DNA of 6,865 nucleotides from Bacteroidales bacterium. GTDB lineage: Bacteria > Bacteroidota > Bacteroidia > Bacteroidales > P3. Location of the stretch: NCBI GenBank assembly GCA_023227645.1, contig JALNVJ010000085.1:1-6865 (forward strand), written 5' to 3'. The stretch's first letter is position 1. Every line of letters begins with the position of its first letter. Under the pieces are notes generated by a model. That model saw only the letters and a program-made list of their open reading frames with translations, had not been told where the DNA came from and made no database searches. The position numbers and the translations under genes were made by a program. Of this stretch, positions 1 to 6,865 are shown in pieces.

Positions 1-1523
1 CTATTGCACTTGAAACCAAAAGAATAATAGTTGCTCCATGCAAAAAATATTCAATCTCAATATCTATTTGCGACGTTAGTGATAATTCATATAACTCTGC
101 AGTCTATCTTGGGGCTAATTCTTTTAAAACAGATGCTGTTGAGCTTAATGGAAACCCTTCTGGACCTCAAATTAATGATACATTATTAAAAGCTTCATGT
201 TCCTCAACCACTATTAGAGCAAAACTTAATAGACCTGCTACAGCCTACGATCAATATACTTTTCAAGTTTTTGGAGACATGGTTGAAAATATTGATTACG
301 AACCATTTGGAAACCAATTAACCTTTCCTGAAGGAGACTCTATCGCTGAAGTAACAATACACTTTAGAACAGATCCTTCAGATGTTCCCGGAGATATAAA
401 AATAATGAAAATAATATCTGAAAACACAACTCCATGCTCAGTAATGGATACAATAATCATTAAGACAATAGTCCCTGAAGTTTTTGAATTTTCTTTTGTC
501 AGAAACGACACAGTTTATTGCAATGATGTATTACCTCAAAGAGAGTTGTTGTCGGCAGAAGCTATTAATGGGATTGTAAACACAACATATTTATGGACAG
601 GACCTGATGGTCTGCCAATTGGAGAAACTCCAAACTCAAGCAATAATTATGTAACAATCACCAATCCAATAACTATTACCATTACTGCAACAGATGAATG
701 TTATAGGCAAATTTCAAAAAATATTAGCTTTTCGGTTAATACAGGCACCACCGAAGTTAGTGCTGATAAAGATAAGATCTGCGAGGGTGATAGCATTCAA
801 CTTTCTTGCACAAATGCCGTAACATGTATTTGGACATCAATTCCTGCCGACCTAAAATTAGCACAAAATAGCACTCTAATAAACCCTATAGCAATGCCAA
901 GCTCCCAAACTATTTATATGGTTACTATTAACGATATGTATGGTTGTGAGGCTAAGGGTCAAATTTCTATTACTGCATACCCAAATGTTGAAGCCAAGAT
1001 GTCTTTAAATCCAAACAAACTAACTTATATTGATTCGCAAACTCGTTTTATGAACCTAACATCTAATTCTCATTCAGTGTTTTGGGATTTAGGAGATGGA
1101 ACAACAACAACTGAAGAAAATGGATACCATAATTATCCTAATGACCATGAAGGGGAGTATGATGTTATGTTAATTGCATTTAATGAAGCCTTATGTCCTG
1201 ATACTGCAATGGGGAAAATTATTGTTAAACCTGACTTCACAATATATCTTCCAAATTCATTTACACCTGGAACTGGAGATATAAACTCAATATTTATGCC
1301 ATTCACTTCAATTCCTATAAAATATGAACTTTCAATATTTAATCTATGGGGAGAAAATATCTTTACAACCAATAACGAAATTGGAGGAGGTTGGAATGGA
1401 AAATTGAAGAATGGAAGCTATGCACAAGACGGAACTTATGTTTGGTATCTAGTTTATAAAGACGGAGACGGGTTAAATCAAAAAAAGAAAGGCAATGTTG
1501 CTGTTATTGGCAGTCCAAAATAA
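1..1523 (+). CDS. Secreted multi-domain protein with T9SS type B C-terminal sorting domain (5' partial)
   Basis: The reading frame is open from base 3 to the TAA at 1521-1523 (506 residues visible), so the true start lies upstream; the first in-frame ATG at 279 falls inside a domain and is not a real start. Residues 1-45 resemble the end of a choice-of-anchor L domain (IIVAPCKKYSISISICDVSD, then YNSAVYLGANSF). Residues 58-157 look like the Calx-beta-like segment that often follows it. Two Ig-like modules follow (about 158-248 and 249-328, the second with the CEGDSIQL motif). A PKD domain spans about 330-410 (FWDLGDGT). The last 90 residues (from YLPNSFTP at about 415, through FNLWGENIF, GGGWNGK and DGTYVWYLVYKDGDG) match the gliding-motility-associated CHU_C/TIGR04131 type B sorting domain. 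In known families this domain directs export through the T9SS to the cell surface or medium. The role is probably adhesion or matrix binding; no catalytic domain is visible. The sorting domain is well supported, the biological role is inference. Confidence 0.93.
   Translation, partial: IALETKRIIVAPCKKYSISISICDVSDNSYNSAVYLGANSFKTDAVELNGNPSGPQINDTLLKASCSSTTIRAKLNRPATAYDQYTFQVFGDMVENIDYEPFGNQLTFPEGDSIAEVTIHFRTDPSDVPGDIKIMKIISENTTPCSVMDTIIIKTIVPEVFEFSFVRNDTVYCNDVLPQRELLSAEAINGIVNTTYLWTGPDGLPIGETPNSSNNYVTITNPITITITATDECYRQISKNISFSVNTGTTEVSADKDKICEGDSIQLSCTNAVTCIWTSIPADLKLAQNSTLINPIAMPSSQTIYMVTINDMYGCEAKGQISITAYPNVEAKMSLNPNKLTYIDSQTRFMNLTSNSHSVFWDLGDGTTTTEENGYHNYPNDHEGEYDVMLIAFNEALCPDTAMGKIIVKPDFTIYLPNSFTPGTGDINSIFMPFTSIPIKYELSIFNLWGENIFTTNNEIGGGWNGKLKNGSYAQDGTYVWYLVYKDGDGLNQKKKGNVAVIGSPK
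1245..1511 (+). other. T9SS type B C-terminal sorting domain (CHU_C-like)
   Basis: This is the C-terminal module of the upstream secreted protein. It begins with the signature LPNSFTPxxxDxNxxF, continues with the strand FNLWGENIF (family members usually read FNRWG, so Leu replaces Arg here), then a GWNGK turn, a DGTYVWYLVYKD strand and a closing KGNVAVIG strand. This order of motifs is the standard one for type B signals, which guide passage through the outer-membrane T9SS translocon. It implies that the host encodes a T9SS, although no component of that machine is recognisable in this window. Confidence 0.9.
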
Positions 1524-1598
1524 GAATAAAACCGCTCTAAAATCTTATAATCCTAGGTATTTAACTTTTTTATGTTGAAAAATATATCAATTCATTGG

Positions 1599-1627
1599 TT
1601 GTATTTCGTTATAATTGTGTAATTTTA
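1599..1627 (+). promoter_or_regulatory. Candidate Bacteroidota-type promoter before the TPR gene
   Basis: TTG at 1599-1601 and TAATTTTA at 1620-1627 are 18 bases apart. They approximate the Bacteroidota sigma-ABfr pattern (TTTG at -33, TAnnTTTG at -7), with the final G of the -7 box missing. Transcription would begin about 6 bases downstream, leaving a leader of roughly 15-20 bases before the ATG at 1650. The region is so AT-rich that chance matches are likely; an overlapping alternative -7 box (TATAATTG, 1610-1617) also exists. A promoter somewhere in this 126-bp gap is plausible because the upstream gene encodes an unrelated secreted protein. Confidence 0.3.
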
Positions 1628-1649
1628 TCCCTTGAAAAATAATATAATT

Positions 1650-4600
1650 ATGAACAGAAAACTTTTAGCTCTTATCCTTTTATGTAATTTGTTTAGTTTT
1701 AGCTTAATGGCTCAAAGAACTGAAAGCATAAAAGAACCTCAACGAATCTTAGATGATGCAAAAGCATTTTTTAACGAACAAAAATATGCTGCAGCCTACC
1801 TACAATATGCTAATTATATTGATTTATATAAAAAAACCAACAAAGCAGACCTTGCAGATGCATATTTCTATAAAGCAATATCAGCCTCAAACCTTGAAAA
1901 CAACGATGCAGATAATCTAATCAGAGAATTTCTAACTCTCTTTCCTAATAGTGTAAGAAAGAATGATGCTTATTTTAGCTTAGCAAATTTCTATCAAAAA
2001 CAAAATGACTTCAGAAGTGCTATTAAAACTTATAAAGAAATAGAGTACGGAAGCCTAACAAGCGATCAAAAGCTTGAATTTAACTATAAACTTGGATACT
2101 GCCTTTTTAATATCAATGATTTTGAGATAGCAAAAGGCTATTTTGCAAATGTAAAAGACACTAGAAGCAAGTACTCTTCTCCTTCAACTTATTACTATGC
2201 ACATATTCTATATAGCGAAGGAAAATACGACTCGGCATTAAAGGAATTTAAGAGCTTGAAGAATGATAGAAACTTTAAAGGTATTGCACCATATTATATT
2301 GCTCAAATATATTATATTCAAAACAACTATTCAGAGTTGGTTAAACAAGCTCAAGAACTTTCCCAACTTTCAAATTCTAAACGCTCATACGAAACAAATA
2401 GGATGCTTGGCGAGGCATATTGTAAGCTTGAACGATTTGAGGAAGCAATACCATACCTAAAAAAGGGAGTTGAAGATAATCCAGCAGCAACACCTGAGGA
2501 TAATTATTTACTAGGTTATACTCTGAGCAGAAGCGAACATTATTCAGAAGCTATTCCTTTCTTATTAATAGCATCTAAAAATAATGACTCAATTTCCCAA
2601 AATGCCCTATATAATCTTGCTTATTCTTATTTAAAAACTGGCGACAAAATTTCTGCTCGATCTTTTTTCAAGGAAGCTTATACATTAGATTTTGACCCTT
2701 CAATAAATGAAGACGCCCTTCTTAACTTTGCAAAACTATCCTACGAGCTACCAAATCCATTCAATGAAACACTACAATCATTTCAACTCTATTACGACAC
2801 CTATCCTAAATCGAGTAAAATAAATGAAGTTAAAGAATACTTAGCACAACTTTATGGAGCTTCAAAAAACTATCAACATGCCCTGAAACTTATTGAAGAA
2901 CTCCCTTCAAGGAGCAAAACCATTAATGCAGCTTACCAAAGAATTGCATTAAATAGAGGGATTGAAGTTTTTAATGAAAATAACTATACAGAAGCAATAC
3001 AATTATTTAACAAGAGCTTAGAAAATCAAATTGATAATAACCTTACAGCTGCTGCCTATTTTCTTAGAGGAGAATGCTCGTATCGTTTGGGAAATTACGA
3101 GGGGTCAATTAGAGAGTTGAATTCTTTCTATAAGGTGCCAAATGTTAATAAGAGTACATATTACTCTAAAGCAAATTACTCAATGGCATATAATTATTTC
3201 AAGAAGAAAAACTATAAAAAGGCTCAAGATTATTTTAGTAGCTTCCTTAATGCCAGCATTGGAGAGCACCCTCAATTAATTTCAGATGCTCATAATCGTA
3301 TGGCCGATTGCTATTATATGGAAAGAGATTTCAATAATGCAATCAAAGAATATAATTATGTTATTAATGCCAACCTTATTGATATTGACTATGCAACATA
3401 TCAAAAAGCACTATCAGTAGGAGCATTAGGAAACGTGGCTAACAAGTCAAATATACTACAAAAAGCAATCACAGATTTCCCAAATAGTTCATATAAAGCG
3501 AGCATGTTATTTGAACTTGCAAATGCCTACTTAGTATTAGAACAAAACGAAAAAGCACTTCAAACCTATACCAAAGTTGCACAAGACCATCCGCAATCAA
3601 TTCACGCCAAAACTGCAATTAGCAAGATTGGAATGCTTTATTATAAGGATGGAAAAGATGATATGGCATTAAAAACCCTTGATAAATTAGTAAAATCCTA
3701 TCCAAAAACTGAAGAGTCTCAGTCAGGGATAAAAAGTATAAGAACAATTTATGTTAGTCAAAACAAGGTTGAGGAATTTTCTGAATATATTAAAACAGTA
3801 CCTGATGCCAATTTCACGGTAAATGAAGAGGATTCAATTACTTTTGAAGCTGCAGAGAATTTATATATGAGTGGAGATTGCAAAAAATCAATTAAAGGAT
3901 TTAGAGATTATCTAAAGAAATTCCCTATTGGATTCTTCTCTGTTAATGCAAACTATTATTTAGCTGATTGTTTAATGAAAGAAAACAAAAAAGATAGTGC
4001 CTTAATTTCATTTATGTTTATTTGTTCATCTCCAAAGAATATGTTTACCGAAAAATCCCTTTTAAACGCTGCAAATATTAGCTACGAAACTAAACAATAT
4101 AAACAAGCAAACACACTATATAAAAGATTACAACAAGAAACAGAAATAAATAATCATAAGGCCTTGGCAGAAATTGGAATAATGCGAACTGACTTCTATT
4201 TATCTCAATTTGAATCAGCCCTTGCTTCAGCACAAAAAGTACTATCCATTGCCAAAAACACAAATTCAATAAATGATGAAGCTAATTATATAATTGCTAA
4301 AAGTTATTATTCAACAAGTGACACAGTTAATGCCCTTAAAGAATTTACTAAGCTAAAGAAATCTAAGAATGGGGATTATTCAGGTGAGGCAAACTATATA
4401 TTTGCAGAAAACGCCTTTAATAATCAGAAATATGGAGATGCAGAAAAATTAATATTAGCAATTTCAGCCAATCCAACAAGTGAGTATTGGTTAGCAAAAT
4501 CAATTATACTATTGGGAGATGTTTATGTTAAGAAAAATAAGAATATGATAGCAAAACAAACCTACCAAAGTATTGTAGAGAATTACGATGGAGAAGAACT

Positions 4601-4769
4601 TGTTGAACTTGCAAAATCAAAAATTGAGGTAATTGAAAACGCAGAAAATGCAATTAAAGAAAAAGCTCAAATAAAGGCTCAACAAACAAAAGAAGAGGTT
4701 GACGAAATCATTATTGATGGAAGTAACTCAAATAAGAAACCATTACCAGAGGCTAATTCAGCTCAATAA
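1650..4769 (+). CDS. Large exported TPR-repeat protein, probably periplasmic
   Basis: The 1039-residue product begins with a signal peptide (MNRKLLALILL, then SFSLMAQ) with likely cleavage between Ala21 and Gln22. There is no lipobox: the Cys at position 12 sits inside the hydrophobic core, so this is not an obvious lipoprotein. From about residue 30 to 985 it is an almost unbroken run of TPR-like helical hairpins, 20-25 by eye, such as LGEAYCKLERFEEAIPYLKKG, LANAYLVLEQNEKALQTYTKV and MADCYYMERDFNNAIKEYNYV. Many end in a Pro turn (FPNS, NPAA, HPQS, YPKT). The last 50 residues are a charged, Lys/Glu/Gln-rich tail without repeats. I chose ATG 1650 because the frame extends upstream only to a TTG at 1632 that would add six polar residues before the signal peptide. 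No enzymatic motif is visible, so a scaffold role is likely. It lies 23 bp before the barrel gene, a pairing I recognise from other Bacteroidota. It differs from the T9SS lipoprotein PorW/SprE, a TPR lipoprotein, in lacking a lipid anchor. The precise function is unknown. Confidence 0.92.
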   Translation: MNRKLLALILLCNLFSFSLMAQRTESIKEPQRILDDAKAFFNEQKYAAAYLQYANYIDLYKKTNKADLADAYFYKAISASNLENNDADNLIREFLTLFPNSVRKNDAYFSLANFYQKQNDFRSAIKTYKEIEYGSLTSDQKLEFNYKLGYCLFNINDFEIAKGYFANVKDTRSKYSSPSTYYYAHILYSEGKYDSALKEFKSLKNDRNFKGIAPYYIAQIYYIQNNYSELVKQAQELSQLSNSKRSYETNRMLGEAYCKLERFEEAIPYLKKGVEDNPAATPEDNYLLGYTLSRSEHYSEAIPFLLIASKNNDSISQNALYNLAYSYLKTGDKISARSFFKEAYTLDFDPSINEDALLNFAKLSYELPNPFNETLQSFQLYYDTYPKSSKINEVKEYLAQLYGASKNYQHALKLIEELPSRSKTINAAYQRIALNRGIEVFNENNYTEAIQLFNKSLENQIDNNLTAAAYFLRGECSYRLGNYEGSIRELNSFYKVPNVNKSTYYSKANYSMAYNYFKKKNYKKAQDYFSSFLNASIGEHPQLISDAHNRMADCYYMERDFNNAIKEYNYVINANLIDIDYATYQKALSVGALGNVANKSNILQKAITDFPNSSYKASMLFELANAYLVLEQNEKALQTYTKVAQDHPQSIHAKTAISKIGMLYYKDGKDDMALKTLDKLVKSYPKTEESQSGIKSIRTIYVSQNKVEEFSEYIKTVPDANFTVNEEDSITFEAAENLYMSGDCKKSIKGFRDYLKKFPIGFFSVNANYYLADCLMKENKKDSALISFMFICSSPKNMFTEKSLLNAANISYETKQYKQANTLYKRLQQETEINNHKALAEIGIMRTDFYLSQFESALASAQKVLSIAKNTNSINDEANYIIAKSYYSTSDTVNALKEFTKLKKSKNGDYSGEANYIFAENAFNNQKYGDAEKLILAISANPTSEYWLAKSIILLGDVYVKKNKNMIAKQTYQSIVENYDGEELVELAKSKIEVIENAENAIKEKAQIKAQQTKEEVDEIIIDGSNSNKKPLPEANSAQ

Positions 4770-4792
4770 TAATACTAAAAAATATTTTGAAT

Positions 4793-6538
4793 ATGAAAAC
4801 TATAAATAGAATCCAATTATTTGGACTAATGTCATTAGCTGGTTTTGGATTAATGGCTCAAGGGACAATAAAAGACACCACGCAAAGAGATATAAGACAG
4901 AATTTGAATGAAAATGTTATTATTACAACTCAGTTTGATCCTGTTGTTAATGAGGCTATGAAAATTTCAGATAACCCGAGTATATTCGACACCAGCTTTA
5001 TTATTCCAGACCTTAAATATGAAATAATAAATAATGTTTTCCCAACCAAATACACCGTTGAAGAGATTAAAGCAGCTAAAGTTAAGGGCGAACCTATTTC
5101 TATGCTATATAATGGGAATATTAAGGCAGGAATAGGGACATATCTAACACCTTATTTTGAGGGAATATATTCAGAAACAAGAAACAAATCATTACTTTAC
5201 TCCATTCATGCCCGCCATTATTCTTCTCATTGGTCAATTGAAGAGTATGCAAAAAATCATTTTGCAAATAATGATATCAATATATATGGAAAGAAAATTT
5301 GGAATAAGTTTTTTGTTGATGCAAAAGCATATTATAATAATTCAATAAACTATTATTATGGATTCAATAACGATAGTTTAAACATAGATAACTCAGACTT
5401 CAGAACAACTTGGCATAATATTGGTTTTAAAGCAAACTACGAAAGTTTATTTCGTAATGACGATGCCCTTAATCATAAATTGAGCTTAGGAATTGAAGAT
5501 ATTTTTGGCAAATGGGGGAGCAATGAACTAACAGTTAGGTTTGATGCAGAAGCCTCCAAGCGATTTGAATTATTTGATCAAGACAAACAACTATTAGGTT
5601 TAGAATTGTCATACCTCAATTCATTAAATAATTGTGATGCCTCAATCCTTTGCTCAGCACCTTATTTTTCAACAATGGTAATCCCTATAGATTTAATTGC
5701 TAACCCTACCCAATCTTATAATACTAGCTTATTAAGCATAAAACCTTATTTCGACTTTAAGGTAGATAAATTTCAACTACATACAGCAATTGATTTTGTA
5801 ACTGAATTTGGACAAGAAAAAGATTTTTATGTTTATCCAACAATTATTGTCTATTTCCCATTAATCCCTAAGAAAGTATATTTTGACGGAGGTTTAATAG
5901 GAAATATTGAAAGAGTTTCTCTAAACAATATTAGAATAGACAACCCTTATATCAGCCCATACCTCAAAATTAAACCAACTTCCAACTTTAAGTTATTTGC
6001 AAAGCTCAACTCAAGTTTTTCCGACAAACTTGGAATAAATATTGAAGCAGGACTACAAAGCTTTACTAATATTCATTTCTATACCATAGACTCTATGGCT
6101 CAATTTAATAATATCTTTAATATAGTTTATGACGATGCAGTTAGATATTATCTTAAAGCACATTTAGAATATAATATTATTAAAACATTTTCTCTTAACC
6201 TAGATGCAGAGCTCCAATCATACAAGACTGACAAACTAGATTTTGCATATTATAAACCAACATTTTCAACCTCTCTTTCCCTTCAATATATTGCCGCAAA
6301 CAAGTTAATCTTTGACCTTACCCCACAATTTAAGGCAGGGATGAAAGCAATGTATTTGGGAGAAGAAAAGAAATTAGACCCAATTATTGATATTAATTTA
6401 AGTGTAAATTATAAATATAGCGACCAACTTTCATTGTTCGTTAAATTAAACAACCTAGCCTTCCAACGCTATCAAGAATATTACAACTACCCTTCTCAAA
6501 AATTTATGGGAATGATAGGAGCTTCGTTCTCTTTTTAA
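4793..6538 (+). CDS. Outer-membrane beta-barrel protein, TonB-receptor-like but without a plug domain
   Basis: The 581-residue product has a signal peptide (MKTINRIQLFGLMSLAGFGLMAQ, likely cleaved between Ala22 and Gln23) ending in the same LMAQ as the TPR protein before it. Residues about 40-67 carry a linear segment (NVIITTQFDPVVNEAMKISD, then NPSIFDT) like the pre-barrel motif of Bacteroidota proteins often labelled TonB-dependent receptor. From about residue 108 to the end the sequence alternates polar and aromatic/hydrophobic residues in amphipathic strands (for example LFVKLNNLAF) and ends in GASFSF, a terminal-Phe signal typical of BAM-inserted barrels. True TonB-dependent receptors usually have 700 or more residues and a plug of about 100-120; this protein is too short and no plug is seen, so active TonB-driven uptake is doubtful. 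The only two cysteines are C281 and C287. I prefer ATG 4793 to the in-frame TTG at 4787. The 23-bp gap suggests co-transcription with the TPR gene. Transported substrate or partner is unknown. Confidence 0.85.
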   Translation: MKTINRIQLFGLMSLAGFGLMAQGTIKDTTQRDIRQNLNENVIITTQFDPVVNEAMKISDNPSIFDTSFIIPDLKYEIINNVFPTKYTVEEIKAAKVKGEPISMLYNGNIKAGIGTYLTPYFEGIYSETRNKSLLYSIHARHYSSHWSIEEYAKNHFANNDINIYGKKIWNKFFVDAKAYYNNSINYYYGFNNDSLNIDNSDFRTTWHNIGFKANYESLFRNDDALNHKLSLGIEDIFGKWGSNELTVRFDAEASKRFELFDQDKQLLGLELSYLNSLNNCDASILCSAPYFSTMVIPIDLIANPTQSYNTSLLSIKPYFDFKVDKFQLHTAIDFVTEFGQEKDFYVYPTIIVYFPLIPKKVYFDGGLIGNIERVSLNNIRIDNPYISPYLKIKPTSNFKLFAKLNSSFSDKLGINIEAGLQSFTNIHFYTIDSMAQFNNIFNIVYDDAVRYYLKAHLEYNIIKTFSLNLDAELQSYKTDKLDFAYYKPTFSTSLSLQYIAANKLIFDLTPQFKAGMKAMYLGEEKKLDPIIDINLSVNYKYSDQLSLFVKLNNLAFQRYQEYYNYPSQKFMGMIGASFSF

Positions 6539-6556
6539 AACTTTGATCATTCAAAA

Positions 6557-6865
6557 ATGATAACAAGAGAATACCTTATTGAATTTTACAATAAACCTAT
6601 AGGGAAACAAGGCCTTAGAGATATTATTTTTGATATCGAAAAGGAATGTTTCCCTATTAGCATTTTATATAATATATCATTTACTGAAAAACAAAATATA
6701 GGTTTTCATGCAGCTTGGACTATAGAAAAGATGTACGAAAAAGACATTAAAGTAATTGATTTAATTATTGAAGATATCCTTAATGACTATAATAAAATCC
6801 CCAACTACGCTTGTGCACGTCATTATGGGAGAATGGTTGCTTATGCCTTAAAGCTCAATTCAAAA
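6557..6865 (+). CDS. Uncharacterised alpha-helical (HEAT-like) protein, 3' partial
   Basis: An open frame begins at ATG 6557, the first start codon after the barrel gene's in-frame stop at 6536-6538, and stays open to the window end (103 residues seen, C-terminus missing). There is no signal peptide or membrane segment, so the product is probably cytoplasmic. The sequence is rich in charged and aliphatic helix-forming residues. The segment FHAAWTIEKMY at 50-60, followed by helices and then NYACARHYGRMVAYAL at 83-98, resembles the pattern (R/H)xxWxLExxY...xxxxRHxxRxL of small Bacteroidota proteins with HEAT-like repeats, some of which databases mislabel as adenylosuccinate lyase. No lyase signature is visible here. 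It lies 18 bp after the barrel gene on the same strand, consistent with one operon, though its link to the envelope proteins is unclear. The coding call is firm; the family call is tentative. Confidence 0.72.
   Translation, partial: MITREYLIEFYNKPIGKQGLRDIIFDIEKECFPISILYNISFTEKQNIGFHAAWTIEKMYEKDIKVIDLIIEDILNDYNKIPNYACARHYGRMVAYALKLNSK

Noticed and set aside
296..511. Antisense open frame of 71 codons
   Set aside because: It lies wholly opposite the well-supported secreted-protein gene, its translation has no recognisable domain, and the sense strand explains the sequence.
1133..1372. Antisense open frame of 79 codons
   Set aside because: It is the mirror of the PKD and sorting-domain coding sequence and has no family resemblance of its own.
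1530..1580. Possible terminator after the secreted-protein gene (CCTAGG palindrome followed by a T run)
   Set aside because: Pairing does not extend beyond the six-base palindrome, which leaves no loop, so no stable stem-loop forms.
1632..1649. TTG start extending the TPR protein by six residues
   Set aside because: It puts polar residues before an otherwise ideal signal peptide; the ATG at 1650 gives the better start.
2263..2460. Second open frame inside the TPR gene
   Set aside because: It is an out-of-frame overlap within an uninterrupted TPR coding region; its translation is low in complexity and resembles nothing.
4787..4792. TTG start extending the barrel protein by two residues
   Set aside because: The ATG at 4793 begins a standard signal peptide and is preferred over a rare start codon.
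5157..5348. Second open frame inside the barrel gene
   Set aside because: It is out of frame and Ile/Met-rich from AT-rich DNA; the barrel frame is clearly the coding one.
6546..6561. Six-base inverted repeat ATCATT/AATGAT with a CAAA loop over the start codon of the last gene
   Set aside because: It has only one G-C pair in an AT-rich setting, is too weak to act as a terminator or a convincing translational switch, and is likely chance.

Overview
The window is AT-rich and all recognisable genes lie on the + strand. It looks like chromosomal DNA of a Bacteroidota member. The reasons are a type B sorting domain of the type IX secretion system (T9SS) on the first protein, signal peptides ending in the phylum's typical Ala-Gln cleavage site, no Shine-Dalgarno-like sequences before start codons (A/T-rich leaders instead), and a pairing of a large periplasmic TPR protein with a plug-less TonB-receptor-like barrel that is familiar in this phylum. 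I cannot place it at genus level.

Layout: (1) Positions 1-1523 hold the 3' part of a large secreted, multi-domain adhesin-like protein. It has the tail of a choice-of-anchor L domain, a Calx-beta-like segment, two Ig-like modules, a PKD domain and a C-terminal T9SS sorting domain. (2) A 126-bp gap (1524-1649) contains a weak match to the Bacteroidota promoter pattern. (3) Positions 1650-4769 encode a 1039-residue exported protein made almost wholly of TPR-like helical repeats. (4) After 23 bp, 4793-6538 encodes a 581-residue outer-membrane beta-barrel protein. (5) After 18 bp, a gene starts at 6557 and runs off the end. Its visible 103 residues look cytoplasmic and alpha-helical, of HEAT-like character.

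Genes 3-5 have the spacing of one transcription unit. The TPR protein and the barrel probably act together at the outer membrane, with the TPR solenoid in the periplasm, but their substrate or process cannot be read from sequence. The upstream secreted protein is probably a separate unit.

I saw no RNA genes, CRISPR arrays, insertion sequences, integration sites or origins. The most interesting item is the functionally unassigned TPR/barrel pair. I found no convincing evidence of a wholly new system.
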